From NCBI RefSeq assembly GCF_019195435.1, contig NZ_CP078069.1:1-64000 (forward strand): a stretch of 64,000 nucleotides of DNA, read 5' to 3'. Source of the stretch: Comamonas sp. NLF-1-9 (GTDB lineage: Bacteria > Pseudomonadota > Gammaproteobacteria > Burkholderiales > Burkholderiaceae_C). Under the pieces are notes generated by a model, which saw only the letters and a list, made by a program, of their open reading frames with translations, did no database searches and had not been told where the DNA came from. A program made the position numbers and the translations under genes. Below are positions 27,823 to 37,045 of the stretch, one piece after another (the stretch's first letter is position 1; each line of letters starts with the position of its first letter).

Positions 27823-28659
27823 ATGGCTCTACCCCTGAGTCTCGAGTTCTTTCCGCCCAAGACGCCCGAAGGGGCGAGCAGACTGCGTGCGGCGCGCCAG
27901 CAGCTCTATGCGCTCGCGCCCGAGTTCTGCTCGGTCACCTACGGTGCGGGCGGCTCTACCCAGGCCGGCACCTTCGCCACGGTGCAGGAGATACTGGCCG
28001 AGGGCGTGGCGGCGGCTTCGCACTTTTCCTGCATAGGCGCGACGCGCGCGGGCGTGCGCGCGCAGCTCGCGCAGCTCAAGGCCATGGGCGTAAAGCGCCT
28101 CGTCGCCCTGCGCGGCGACCTGCCCAGCGGCTACGGCATGGGCGGGGAATTCCAGTACGCGAGCGATCTGGTGGCCTTCATCCGCGCCGAGACCGGGCGC
28201 GACTTCCGGATCGAGGTGGCGGCCTACCCCGAGATGCACCCGCAGGCGCGCTCCCCCGAGGCGGACCTGAAGGCCTTTGCCGCCAAGGTGCAGGCCGGCG
28301 CGGATTCGGCGATCACGCAGTACTTCTTCAACGCCGACGCCTACTTTCGCTTTGTCGACGAAGTGCGCGCGGCGGGGCTGGAGCTGCCCGTCGTGCCCGG
28401 CATCATGCCCATCCTGGGCGCGACGCAGCTGCTGCGCTTTTCCGACGCCTGCGGCGCCGAAGTGCCGCGCTGGCTGCGTCTGCGTCTGCAGGGCTTTGGT
28501 GACGATGTGGCGAGCATCCGCGCCTTTGGCCTGGACGTGGTGGCGCGCCTGTGCGAGCGCCTGGTGGCCGGCGGCGCGCCCGCCCTGCATTTCTACACCA
28601 TGAACCAGGGCGCGCCGACGCTGGAGCTGTGCCGCCGGCTGGGGCTGGGGCAGGCCTGA
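27823..28659 (+). CDS. metF: 5,10-methylenetetrahydrofolate reductase
   Basis: Reduces methylene-THF to methyl-THF, the methyl donor for remaking methionine from homocysteine. It is a 278-residue flavoprotein TIM barrel beginning LSLEFFPPKTPEGASRL, with the catalytic Glu in EFFPP, the FAD-contacting region around VALRGDLPSG, and ITQYFFNADAYFRFVD, the QxFF signature. It is cotranscribed with ahcY and so indirectly controlled by the SAH riboswitch. Its TGA overlaps the ATG of the following lipoprotein gene. Confidence 0.95.
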   Translation: MALPLSLEFFPPKTPEGASRLRAARQQLYALAPEFCSVTYGAGGSTQAGTFATVQEILAEGVAAASHFSCIGATRAGVRAQLAQLKAMGVKRLVALRGDLPSGYGMGGEFQYASDLVAFIRAETGRDFRIEVAAYPEMHPQARSPEADLKAFAAKVQAGADSAITQYFFNADAYFRFVDEVRAAGLELPVVPGIMPILGATQLLRFSDACGAEVPRWLRLRLQGFGDDVASIRAFGLDVVARLCERLVAGGAPALHFYTMNQGAPTLELCRRLGLGQA

Positions 28660-29336
28660 TGCCCGGCGGGCGCGGCCTGCGGCGCGCGGCCGGCATGGCC
28701 TGGCCGCTGGCGCTGCTCATGGCCTGCGCCGCCCCGCCCCGGCAGGAGCCGGGCCTGCCGCCGCCGCAGCAGACAGCGCCCAGCGGCCAGGCCGCGCAAA
28801 CTCCGCCCGCGCTCACTGCGCCGCCCGCAAGCGATAGCGCGGCGCGCGAGACTGCGCCGCCACGGACGGCGGGCGCACCAGCGCCGCCCGCCGTGCCCGA
28901 TGCCTGGTCGCTGCTGCCAACGCCCGAGCCGCCAGAACCCCCCGAGCCGGACGCCGACGAAGCGCCCGATGCGCTGCTGCTCGACCAGGGCCTGGCCTCG
29001 TGGTACGGGCCTGGCCTGAACGGGCGGCGCACTGCCAGCGGCGAGCGCTTTGACCGCCTGGACTTCACCGCCGCGCACCGCACCCTGCCGTTTGGCACGC
29101 GGGTGTGCGTGCGCAGCCTGGCAGACGGCAAGGCGGTGCTGGTGCGCATCAACGACCGCGGGCCGTTTTCCGGCAATGGCGAGCGCGTGGTGGATCTGAG
29201 CCAGGCGGCCGCGCGCGAGCTCGGCATGACCGGCCTGGGCATCAAGGCGGTGCAGTTGTGGCAGGTCGATGAAGACGGCAGCGGCTGCGTGCCTGCGCTG
29301 GGCGCTGCGCCCGCGCCGCCGCCCGCGGGGCGCTGA
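28659..29336 (+). CDS. rlpA: RlpA-like lipoprotein with double-psi beta-barrel
   Basis: A 225-residue exported lipoprotein. The signal peptide ends in the lipobox LMAC, with Cys23 as the lipidated residue; an 80-residue Pro/Ala-rich spacer follows, then the RlpA double-psi barrel (GLASWYGPGLNGRRTASGER ... LPFGTRVCVRSL ... VRINDRGPFS ... VVDLSQAAARELGM). In P. aeruginosa RlpA is a lytic transglycosylase acting on naked glycan strands at the septum; here the C-terminal SPOR domain of the classic form is absent. The ATG overlaps the metF stop, unusual company for a cell-wall enzyme. Confidence 0.88.
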   Translation: MPGGRGLRRAAGMAWPLALLMACAAPPRQEPGLPPPQQTAPSGQAAQTPPALTAPPASDSAARETAPPRTAGAPAPPAVPDAWSLLPTPEPPEPPEPDADEAPDALLLDQGLASWYGPGLNGRRTASGERFDRLDFTAAHRTLPFGTRVCVRSLADGKAVLVRINDRGPFSGNGERVVDLSQAAARELGMTGLGIKAVQLWQVDEDGSGCVPALGAAPAPPPAGR

Positions 29337-29351
29337 GCCGGGGGCGGCGGC

Positions 29352-30230
29352 TCAGCCCGCTTCCAGCAGGTGGCTGGCGTGGCCGTCCTGCGCCAGCAGG
29401 CGCGCCAGCGGCGCCAGCGCCTCCTCCAAGCGCGCCTGCAGCGTATAGGGCGGGTTGACCAGAAACATGCCGCTGCCCGGCAGGCCGGGGCGCTGCTCGC
29501 TGCCGTCCTCGCCCCGGCGCAGGCGCGCCGACTTCACCGTCAGGCTGGCGTGCAGCCAGGGCTTGCCCGCGCGCGTGGCCAGCGCCTTCAGGCGCCGCGG
29601 CAGCTCGTGCGCCTCGGGGCGCGCAATCACCGGGTACCAGATGGCATAGCAGCCCGTGGCAAAGCGCTTGAGCCCCTCTTGCAGCAGACCGTACACGCGC
29701 GCATAGTCGCTCTTCAATTCATAGCTTGGATCGCACAACAGCAAAGCGCGGCGGGGCTGCGGGGGCAATAATTTCTTGATGCCCTCAAAGCCATCTTCGG
29801 AGAGCACGCTGATCTGCTTGCCTGCCTGCAGCTGCGCCAGGTTGCGCACCAGCGTGGGCAGGTCGCTGGGGTGGATCTCGAACAGGCGCAGGCGGTCTTG
29901 CGGGCGCAGCAGGCGCTGGCTGATGAAGGGCGAGCCCGGGTAGATGCGCAGGCCGCCCTGGGGGTTGAAGCTGCGCACCAGCTCCAGATAGTCCTGCAGC
30001 AAGGGCGGCAGCTCGGCGGCCTGCGCCAGGCGCAGCACGCCGTCGACGGCTTCGCCGCTGGTGCGCGCATAGTCGCCGTCCAGCCGGTACAGGCCGGCGC
30101 CGGCGTGGGTGTCTATCACCGCGAGGCCGGTGTCCTTTTGCGTGAGGTGGCGCAGGCAGGCGACGAGCACGGCGTGCTTGAGCACGTCGCCGTGGTTGCC
30201 GGCGTGAAAGGCGTGGCGGTAGCTGAACAT
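29352..30230 (-). CDS. rlmJ: 23S rRNA (adenine(2030)-N6)-methyltransferase RlmJ
   Basis: A 292-residue SAM-dependent N6-adenine methyltransferase. The N-terminus MFSYRHAFHAGNHGDVLKHA is almost diagnostic, and VIDTHAGAGLY is the SAM motif. The catalytic tetrapeptide region reads CDPSYE, where E. coli has DPPYE; the proline-to-serine change is tolerated in the N-DPPY class but is worth noting. The gene ends face to face with rlpA (15-base gap) and diverges from the aminotransferase gene. Confidence 0.92.
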   Translation of the reverse strand: MFSYRHAFHAGNHGDVLKHAVLVACLRHLTQKDTGLAVIDTHAGAGLYRLDGDYARTSGEAVDGVLRLAQAAELPPLLQDYLELVRSFNPQGGLRIYPGSPFISQRLLRPQDRLRLFEIHPSDLPTLVRNLAQLQAGKQISVLSEDGFEGIKKLLPPQPRRALLLCDPSYELKSDYARVYGLLQEGLKRFATGCYAIWYPVIARPEAHELPRRLKALATRAGKPWLHASLTVKSARLRRGEDGSEQRPGLPGSGMFLVNPPYTLQARLEEALAPLARLLAQDGHASHLLEAG

Positions 30231-30318
30231 AGGGGCGCAATGGTAGCTGCAGCGCCTGTTTTCGCCGCACGCGGGCCTTGCCGATGTGCGATGCTTCGCC
30301 TTTGCCGGAAAGGGACGC

Positions 30319-31488
30319 ATGCGCAAGACGATACTGGAGCTGCAGCCCTCGCAGATACGCGAGGTGGCCAACCTGGGCATGGGCCGCCCCGAGGTGTTGC
30401 CCTTCTGGTTTGGTGAAAGCGATGAAGCCACGCCCGAGGCGGTGCGCGCCGCGGCCATGGATTCGCTGCAGGCGGGCGAGACCTTCTACACCCACAACCT
30501 GGGCCTGCCCGCGCTGCGCGAGGCGCTGGCGGCCTACGTGAGCGGCCTGCACGCGCCGGTGGCGGCCGAGCGTATCGCCATCACCTCCGGCGGCGTGAAC
30601 GCGCTGATGCTGGCCATGCAGGTGCTGGTCGGTGCGGGCGACGAGGTGGTGGTGCTCACCCCGGTCTGGCCCAACCTCACCGGCCAGCCGCAGATCATGG
30701 GCGCGCGGGTGCGCTGCGTGGCGCTCAAGCCGCAGGCCGATGGGGCCTGGGCGCTGGACCTGCCCGAGCTGCTGGCCGCGATCACGCCGCGCACCCGGCT
30801 GCTGGTGCTCAATTCACCCAACAACCCCACGGGCTGGACGCTCACGCAGGGCGAGCAGCAGGCGATTCTTGCGCACTGCAGGGGCACTGGCACCTGGATA
30901 CTGTCCGATGAGGTGTATGAGCGCCTGTACTACCGCGATGACACCGCCAGCGGCGCCGCGCCCTCGTTCCTCGATCTGGCGCAGCCAGAGGACAGGCTGG
31001 TGGTGGTGCAGAGCTTTTCCAAGGCCTTTCTGATGACCGGCTGGCGCCTTGGCTGGATGGTGATGCCGCCCGCGATGGCGGCGCAGATGGGCAAGGTGAT
31101 CGAGTTCAACACCTCGTGCGCGCCGGTCTTCGTGCAGCGCGGGGCGCTGGCGGCGCTCGCCCAGGTGGAAGCGATCACGCCGCGCATCGTCGCCCACATG
31201 CGCGCCTGCCGCGACGCGCTGGTGCCGGCGCTGCAGGCGCTGCCCGGCGTGCGCACCAGCCGGGCGCCCGGGGGCATGTATGCGTTTGTGCAGATAGCAG
31301 GCTTTGCCGATTCGCTGGCCCTGGCCAAGCGCCTGGTGCTGGAGGCCGGCGTGGGCTTGGCGCCGGGCGCGGCGTTTTCGCCCGAGGGCGAGGGCTGGCT
31401 GCGCTGGTGCTTTGCCTCGCGCGACTTGGCGCGGCTGACGCAAGGCGTGCAGCGCCTGGGCCAGTGGCTGCACAGTCAGCGCGGCTGA
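30319..31488 (+). CDS. Class I/II pyridoxal phosphate aminotransferase
   Basis: A 389-residue fold type I aminotransferase. It has LNSPNNPTGWTL, the Asp/Tyr region SDEVYERLYY, the PLP-Lys motif SFSKAFLMTGWRLGW, and a C-terminal Arg region (LRWCFA) for carboxylate binding. The best-known relatives are aspartate- and aromatic-type aminotransferases; the substrate cannot be set from the sequence. ATG 30319 follows a GGAAAGGGA site; upstream in-frame residues look non-coding. It stands alone between divergent rlmJ and the convergent nucleotidase. Confidence 0.88.
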   Translation: MRKTILELQPSQIREVANLGMGRPEVLPFWFGESDEATPEAVRAAAMDSLQAGETFYTHNLGLPALREALAAYVSGLHAPVAAERIAITSGGVNALMLAMQVLVGAGDEVVVLTPVWPNLTGQPQIMGARVRCVALKPQADGAWALDLPELLAAITPRTRLLVLNSPNNPTGWTLTQGEQQAILAHCRGTGTWILSDEVYERLYYRDDTASGAAPSFLDLAQPEDRLVVVQSFSKAFLMTGWRLGWMVMPPAMAAQMGKVIEFNTSCAPVFVQRGALAALAQVEAITPRIVAHMRACRDALVPALQALPGVRTSRAPGGMYAFVQIAGFADSLALAKRLVLEAGVGLAPGAAFSPEGEGWLRWCFASRDLARLTQGVQRLGQWLHSQRG

Positions 31489-31494
31489 TGCGGT

Positions 31495-33270
31495 TCAGTT
31501 CAGGGCGGTGATGCGCGCGGCCGTCGGCAGCGCCATCGGTGCCTTGCTGCTTTGCTCGCGCAGGTAATCGGCCAGCGCATCCACGTCCAGACCGCCGCCG
31601 ACGATGTCGCGCCCTTGCGTGAAGACGCTGAAGTTGTCGCCCCCCGAGGCCAGGTAGTTCTGCAGCCCGACGCGGTAATCCTGCGTGGGCACGATGGCTT
31701 GACCATTGAGCTGCATCTGGCTGATGCGCTGCCCGGTGGGCCGGCTGCGGTCAAACGCATAGCTGAAACCTTGTGAAACCTGCAGGATGCGCGGGCTCTG
31801 CACGGTATTGCTGCCGCTGTCGAACTGCTGCTCCAGCACGGCCTGCAGCTGCGCGCCCGTGAGGCTCAGGCTCAGCAAGGTGTTGCCAAAGGGTTGCACC
31901 GCGTAGACCTGGCCGTAGCTCACCTGGCCCTCCGCGCCGGGGACGAGGTCGGCGCGCACGCCGCCCGAATTCATGAAGGCGATTTGCGCGCCGCCGGCCT
32001 GCGCGCCCCGGGTGGCGGCAAGCAGCGCGTCGGCGGTGATGCGCCCGAGCACGCTTTCGCCATTGGGCAGCAGACTGCGCGTGGCGGCAGCGGCCAGACG
32101 CCCGGCCGGGGCGCTGGCCAGCGGGGCCGCGGCGGCGGCGTAGCGCTCGACCAGCGCTTGCACTGCCGGCTCCGGCGGGTAGCCCGGCGGCAGCGTTGCG
32201 TCATTGCCCTCTGCGGCGCTGCGCACGATGTGCTGGCGGGCGCTGCGCTGCACCACGCGTCGGCGCGCCAGGTCCACGCTCAAATTGATTTCGGTGAGCA
32301 GCGTGCCGTAGACGCCGGCGCTGGTCAGCAACAAGGGCTTGGCCGGGTCGATGTGGCGGTAGTCGCACAGATAGGCCTGGTGGGTGTGGCCGGAGATGAC
32401 CACGTCCACTTCGCTCGACAGGCGCTGCACGACGGGCAGGATGTCGCCCGAAAGGCCGTCGCAGCTCGTGTCTTGCAGCGGCTGGCGGCTGCTTGCGCCC
32501 TCGTGGATCAACACCACGATGAGGTCGGCCCCCTGGGCGCGCAGTGGTGCGATCTGGGCGTTGGCGGCTTCGGCCTCGTCGGTGAAGGCAAGGCCTTGCA
32601 CGCCGCTGGGGCGCACCATGTGCGGGGTGTTCTTCAGCGTCAGGCCGATGAAGCCCACGCCGATGCGCGCGCCGTCCTGCTCGAAAAACCTGACGGCGCT
32701 GGGCGCAAACAGCGTGGCGCCGCCGCTGCGCTCGGTGTTGGCCGTCAGGTAGCGAAAGCGCGCGCCCTCAAAGGGCTGGCTCAGCTGGCAGGGAATCTTG
32801 GCGGTGTGGCGCTCGCAGCCGCCGTCTTGCATGCGCTTGAGCTCTTGCCAGCCCTGGTCGTATTCGTGGTTGCCTGTGGCGGCGAAATCCAGGCCGATGA
32901 GGTTGAGCGCCTCGATCGTCGGTTCGTCGAGAAACAGCGAGGACACCAGCGGCGAGGCACCGATCAGGTCGCCCGCCGCCACTACTGCGGTGTGTGGCCG
33001 CTCGGCCTTCAGGCGGGCGACCAGCGTGGCCAGGGCGGCGGCGCCCCCCGCAGGCACGGGCCGCGGCGCCTCGCCGGCGGCGGCCGCGTTCACGCTCAGG
33101 CCGGGCGGCTGCAGGTTGCCGTGAAAGTCGTTCAAGCCCAGCAGCGTGATCTGCATGTGCTGCGGCAGGCTCGGCTCCTGCGAGCTGCCACAGCCCCAGA
33201 GCAGCCCCAGCGCAAGCGCCCAGAGCGCGGCCAGACGCCCGAGACCTGCGACCGTGAACCCTTGCTGCAT
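31495..33270 (-). CDS. Bifunctional metallophosphatase/5'-nucleotidase lipoprotein
   Basis: A 591-residue periplasmic enzyme of the UshA/5'-nucleotidase family. A signal peptide ends in LWGC (Cys27, lipobox). The N-terminal metallophosphoesterase domain has LLGLNDFHGNLQ, AAGDLIGAS, ATGNHEYDQG and ISGHTHQAY, which supply the two-metal ligands; the C-terminal 5_nucleotid_C domain has MNSGGVRADL and the base-stacking region near YAVQPFGNTLL. It probably dephosphorylates external nucleotides for uptake. Start chosen at 33270 because CAGGAGG lies just upstream. Confidence 0.93.
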   Translation of the reverse strand: MQQGFTVAGLGRLAALWALALGLLWGCGSSQEPSLPQHMQITLLGLNDFHGNLQPPGLSVNAAAAGEAPRPVPAGGAAALATLVARLKAERPHTAVVAAGDLIGASPLVSSLFLDEPTIEALNLIGLDFAATGNHEYDQGWQELKRMQDGGCERHTAKIPCQLSQPFEGARFRYLTANTERSGGATLFAPSAVRFFEQDGARIGVGFIGLTLKNTPHMVRPSGVQGLAFTDEAEAANAQIAPLRAQGADLIVVLIHEGASSRQPLQDTSCDGLSGDILPVVQRLSSEVDVVISGHTHQAYLCDYRHIDPAKPLLLTSAGVYGTLLTEINLSVDLARRRVVQRSARQHIVRSAAEGNDATLPPGYPPEPAVQALVERYAAAAAPLASAPAGRLAAAATRSLLPNGESVLGRITADALLAATRGAQAGGAQIAFMNSGGVRADLVPGAEGQVSYGQVYAVQPFGNTLLSLSLTGAQLQAVLEQQFDSGSNTVQSPRILQVSQGFSYAFDRSRPTGQRISQMQLNGQAIVPTQDYRVGLQNYLASGGDNFSVFTQGRDIVGGGLDVDALADYLREQSSKAPMALPTAARITALN

Positions 33271-33302
33271 GGACTGAGCCTCCTGCCGGGATATGAATGA
33301 AA

Positions 33303-33345
33303 TCGGCCTCAAACGCTTGCTGGGCGCGCGCTGGCAGCTATCAAT
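33303..33345 (-). repeat. Dispersed hairpin repeat, copy D
   Basis: On the minus strand, TTGATAGCTGCCAGCGCGCG then CAGCAAGCGTTTGAGGCCGATTT directly follows the metG stop. It would act as the 3' end of the metG transcript if the arms pair. Confidence 0.7.
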
Positions 33346-35412
33346 TCAGCGAATGCGCATGCCAGGCTGCGCGCCGGGAAAGGGCTCGAGCACATGGATG
33401 CCGGGGTGCGCCTTCTCGTCCGCGTGGCTGGCGGCGAGCACCATGCCCTCGCTCACGCCGAACTTCATCTTGCGCGGCGCCAGGTTGGCCACCAGCACGG
33501 TGAGCTTGCCCTGCAGCTGCTCGGGCTGGTACATGCTGGAGATGCCCGAGAACACATTGCGCAGCCGCCCCTCGCCCGCATCCAGCGTGAGCTGCAGCAG
33601 CTTGGTCGAGCCCTGCACCGCCTTGCATTCGACGATGCGGGCCACGCGCAAGTCCACCTTGGCGAAGTCCTCGATCTTGATCTCGGGCGCGATGGCTTCG
33701 CCGCCGGGCAGCGGCTGCGCCTGCGCCGGCTCGGGCAGGGCGAAGAGCGCATCCAGTTGCTCCGTGGTCACGCGCTGCAGCAGGTGCTGGTACTGGCCTA
33801 TGGCGTGGCCCGCGCCCAGCAGGCTTTGCGCATCGCTGAACGCAAGCGGCGCCACCTTCAAAAAGGCTTCGACCTGCTGCGCGGTGTGCGGCAGCATGGG
33901 CTTGAGGTAGATGGTCAGCAGGCGGAAGGCCTCGATGCAGGTGCTGCAGACCTCGTGCAGGCGCTGCTCCATGCCCTCCTGCCTGGCCAGCTCCCAGGGT
34001 TTGTTGGCGTCCACAAAGCTGTTGACCTTGTCGCACAGCAGCATGATGTCGCGCGCGGCGCGGGCGGTGTCGCGCTCTTCGTAGGCCTGCACGATGGCTG
34101 GGCGCTGCGCGCGCAAGTCGGCCAGCAGCGCTTCGCCCTCGCTGCCCGGCTCGCCGAGGCGCCCGCCAAAGCGCTTGGCGATGAAGCCGGCGGCGCGGCT
34201 GGCGATGTTCACGTATTTGCCCACCAGGTCGGCGTTGACGCGCGCCATGAAGTCTTCGGGGTTGAAGTCGATGTCTTCGTTGCGCCCGTTGAGCTTGGCG
34301 CCCAGGTAGTAGCGCAGCCATTCGGGGTTCATGCCGAGCGCCAGGTATTTGAGCGGATCGAGCCCGGTGCCGCGGCTCTTGCTCATCTTCTCGCCATTGT
34401 TCACCGTCATGAAGCCGTGCACGCAGATCTTGGTCGGTGTCTTGCGGCCGCTGAACTTGAGCGTGGCGGGCCAGAACAGCGTGTGGAAGGTGATGATGTC
34501 CTTGCCGATGAAGTGGTACTGCTCAAGCATGGGGTCGGCCATGTAGGCCTCGTAATCCTCACCACGTTTTTCGAGCAGGTTCTTCAGCGACGCCAGATAG
34601 CCGATCGGCGCATCGAGCCAGACGTAGAAATACTTGCCCGGCGCATCGGGGATCTCGATGCCGAAGTAGGGCGCATCGCGCGAGATGTCCCAGTCGTCCA
34701 GGCCGCTGCTGGTGCTGCCGTCGGGCTTGGTGCGCGTGCCAAACCATTCCTTGATCTTGGCCGCAACCTCGGGCTGCACATGCTTGCCGTTTTGCGTCCA
34801 CTCTTTCAGAAACTCCACGCAGCGCGGATCGGACAGCTTGAAGAAGAAGTGCTCCGAGGTCTTCAGCTCGGGCCGGGCGCCCGAGAGCGCCGAATAGGGG
34901 TTGATCAGCTCGGTCGGCGCATACACCGCGCCGCAGACCTCGCAGTTGTCGCCGTACTGGTCCTTGGCGTGGCAGCGCGGGCACTCGCCCAGGACGTAGC
35001 GGTCGGGCAGGAACATGCCTTTTTGCGGGTCGTAGAACTGCTCTATGGTGCGGGTCTCGATCAGGCCATTGGCTTTCAGATCCAGGTAGATCTGCTGCGC
35101 CAGCTCGTGGTTTTCGGGTGCGTCGGTGCTGTGCCAGTTGTCAAAGGCGATGTGAAAACCGTCCAGGTATTCCTTGCGCCCGGCGGCAATCTCGGCGACG
35201 AACTGCTGCGGCGTCTTGCCGGCCTTCTCCGCGGCAATCATGATCGGCGCGCCGTGCGCGTCGTCGGCACCGACGAAGTTGACCTCGGCGCCCGCCATGC
35301 GCTGTGCCCGCACCCAGGTGTCGGCCTGGATGTATTCCATGATGTGGCCGATGTGGAACTTGCCGTTGGCATACGGCAGGGCGGTGGTGACGAAGATCTT
35401 GCGCGCGGACAT
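33346..35412 (-). CDS. metG: Methionyl-tRNA synthetase (dimeric type)
   Basis: A 688-residue class I synthetase. HIGH motif [12 protein letters not shown], zinc knuckle with cysteines in [23 protein letters not shown] motif KMSKSRGTG, an anticodon-binding helical domain, and the C-terminal tRNA-binding (EMAP-like) domain beginning near [15 protein letters not shown], which dimerises. A -10-like TACAAT lies at 35441-35446 on the minus strand. The stop is followed immediately by repeat copy D. Confidence 0.97.
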   Translation of the reverse strand: MSARKIFVTTALPYANGKFHIGHIMEYIQADTWVRAQRMAGAEVNFVGADDAHGAPIMIAAEKAGKTPQQFVAEIAAGRKEYLDGFHIAFDNWHSTDAPENHELAQQIYLDLKANGLIETRTIEQFYDPQKGMFLPDRYVLGECPRCHAKDQYGDNCEVCGAVYAPTELINPYSALSGARPELKTSEHFFFKLSDPRCVEFLKEWTQNGKHVQPEVAAKIKEWFGTRTKPDGSTSSGLDDWDISRDAPYFGIEIPDAPGKYFYVWLDAPIGYLASLKNLLEKRGEDYEAYMADPMLEQYHFIGKDIITFHTLFWPATLKFSGRKTPTKICVHGFMTVNNGEKMSKSRGTGLDPLKYLALGMNPEWLRYYLGAKLNGRNEDIDFNPEDFMARVNADLVGKYVNIASRAAGFIAKRFGGRLGEPGSEGEALLADLRAQRPAIVQAYEERDTARAARDIMLLCDKVNSFVDANKPWELARQEGMEQRLHEVCSTCIEAFRLLTIYLKPMLPHTAQQVEAFLKVAPLAFSDAQSLLGAGHAIGQYQHLLQRVTTEQLDALFALPEPAQAQPLPGGEAIAPEIKIEDFAKVDLRVARIVECKAVQGSTKLLQLTLDAGEGRLRNVFSGISSMYQPEQLQGKLTVLVANLAPRKMKFGVSEGMVLAASHADEKAHPGIHVLEPFPGAQPGMRIR

Positions 35413-35468
35413 GGCTGGGGAAGGAGCAGGGCAAAACCGGGCATTGTAGAAAAGGCCCGGGCGCGGCC

Positions 35469-35613
35469 TCAGCGCGCTTCATCCACCGGCTTGTCGCGGT
35501 ACATGGCCTCGTCGGCGCAGCGCAGCAGGTCGCTCGGGTTCTCGCCGTCGCGCGGAAACAGCGCATGGCCCATGGCGGCGCCCACGCCCTGGGCCTGGCC
35601 GTCGCGGCCCGCG
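35469..35613 (-). pseudogene. Remnant of a GGDEF (diguanylate cyclase) C-terminus
   Basis: The minus strand encodes about 47 residues ending MGHALFPRDGENPSDLLRCA-DEAMYRDK and a TGA. These are the last two strands and helix typical of GGDEF domains (GVALFP.DG..AD.LL..AD.AMY..K). No GGDEF catalytic motif or start is present; upstream the frame runs into the patatin gene end. I interpret it as a deletion remnant between metG and the patatin gene. Confidence 0.7.
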
Positions 35614-35614
35614 C

Positions 35615-36871
35615 TCAGCCGTGGGCCTCTTGCCCGGCCCGGGCGGGCAGGGTCCAGCCGAAGAAGGCCAGCACCTCGTCGCGGCGCGCGGCCACGTCGG
35701 CGCGGCCCAGCGCCATCAGCTCGCGCGTGTAGCTCTCTTCAAACAGCAGATAGCTGGCCAGCGCGGCGCTGCGGATCTCGCCCTGCTGGGCGGACACGCC
35801 TATGCTGCCCAGCAGCGTGCGCAGCGCCACCGGCAGGCACTGCACATGGCGCGCGGCCACGGCATCGAGGCGCTGCGAGGGCGCGATCACCAGCAGTTGC
35901 ATCGGACGCAGCACGCTGCTGGCGCGCAGGTGCGGCGGAATCAGCGACAGCGTCTTGTTGATGCGCTGCATGCGCTCCACGTCCACCCACAGCGCGTCCA
36001 GGAAGATGTTGGACAGCGCATGCCCCGCCACCTGTGCAAGCGAGGGGTAGCCGGAAGACGGCGCGGCCGTGGGGTCGCGCCCCGACTCGTGCATGCGCCC
36101 CGCGCCCACCACCAGGATGCGCTCGGCCCCGAGGTGGATGGCCGGCGCGATCGGCGCCGACTGGCGCATGGAGCCGTCGCCGAAGTACTCGGTCGCGCCG
36201 TCGATCTCAATGCCCTGGGCCGGAAAGATGAAGGGAATGGCCGAAGAAGCCAGCAGATGCTCATGGCGGATTTCGTCGCGCACCGAGCGCCGCTGCGAGC
36301 GCACCCAGGGCACGAGCCGGTCGCCCGCTTCAAAAAAAGTGATGTGCTCGCCCGAGCTGTAGCTGGAGGCGGTGATGGCCAGCGCATGCATGTGCCCCTG
36401 GCGCATCAGCAGCGGCAGGCGCACCAGCGGCACCAGTTGCTGCAGCAACCGGGCCAGCGGCGCGTTGTCCAGCAGCGAGCGCGGGCGCATGCGCTTCCAG
36501 CGCGCGAGCATCCAGCCCAGCGAGAGCAGCGTGAGCCAACTGGCGCCGCTGCGCAGCATGCTGATCGAGTCCGAGCGGTAGACGTGGTGCGTGTGAAAGT
36601 GGCTCCAGACGCGCGCCACGCGGCGCACCGCGCGGTCGAACTGGTCGGCCCCGCAGGCCAGGGCGGCGGCATTGATCGCCCCGGCCGAGGTGCCGGCCAT
36701 GACGGGAAAGGGGTTGCTGCGCGCGCCCGGCTCGCACAGCCGGCGCAGCTCGGAGATGCCCTGGAGCACGCCGACCTGGTAGGCCGCGCGGGCGCCGCCG
36801 CCGGTCAAGACCAGCCCTGTCAGCGGCGCTGGGGCGCCGGGCGTGCTGGGGGCGGCTGGCAGGCCTTGCAT
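35615..36871 (-). CDS. Patatin-like phospholipase
   Basis: A 418-residue serine lipid acyl hydrolase. The oxyanion loop LTGGGARAAYQ, nucleophile elbow GTSAGAIN and the dyad Asp in FGDGSMRQSAP (DGS instead of the usual DGG/A) are present. A DUF3336-like flanking region is lacking; a long C-terminal extension of unknown role follows. No signal peptide is evident, so a cytoplasmic or peripheral location is likely. It diverges from the DUF47/PiT pair. Confidence 0.88.
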   Translation of the reverse strand: MQGLPAAPSTPGAPAPLTGLVLTGGGARAAYQVGVLQGISELRRLCEPGARSNPFPVMAGTSAGAINAAALACGADQFDRAVRRVARVWSHFHTHHVYRSDSISMLRSGASWLTLLSLGWMLARWKRMRPRSLLDNAPLARLLQQLVPLVRLPLLMRQGHMHALAITASSYSSGEHITFFEAGDRLVPWVRSQRRSVRDEIRHEHLLASSAIPFIFPAQGIEIDGATEYFGDGSMRQSAPIAPAIHLGAERILVVGAGRMHESGRDPTAAPSSGYPSLAQVAGHALSNIFLDALWVDVERMQRINKTLSLIPPHLRASSVLRPMQLLVIAPSQRLDAVAARHVQCLPVALRTLLGSIGVSAQQGEIRSAALASYLLFEESYTRELMALGRADVAARRDEVLAFFGWTLPARAGQEAHG

Positions 36872-37045
36872 GGAGAGCGGCGAAGCGCAGGGTAATCAAA
36901 CTTGGGCGTTATAGGAGATTTGCCCGTTTGTGAACAGTTCGGGTGAATACGGGGTTGCCGTGGGTAAAATCACCGCCGTCACGGCCCGCAACACGCGATC
37001 GGCGTGGTCCGCGCGGCCGTCCACTTGATCCCACCAGGAGCGTGC

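Noticed and set aside
30241..30262. TAGCTGCAGCGCCTGTTTTC between rlmJ and the aminotransferase as a tenth repeat copy
   Set aside because: It matches only the start and the T-run, without the second arm; too short to call.
33394..35961. Plus-strand open frame of about 850 codons opposite metG
   Set aside because: metG motifs on the other strand are unambiguous; the antisense frame shows no family motif.
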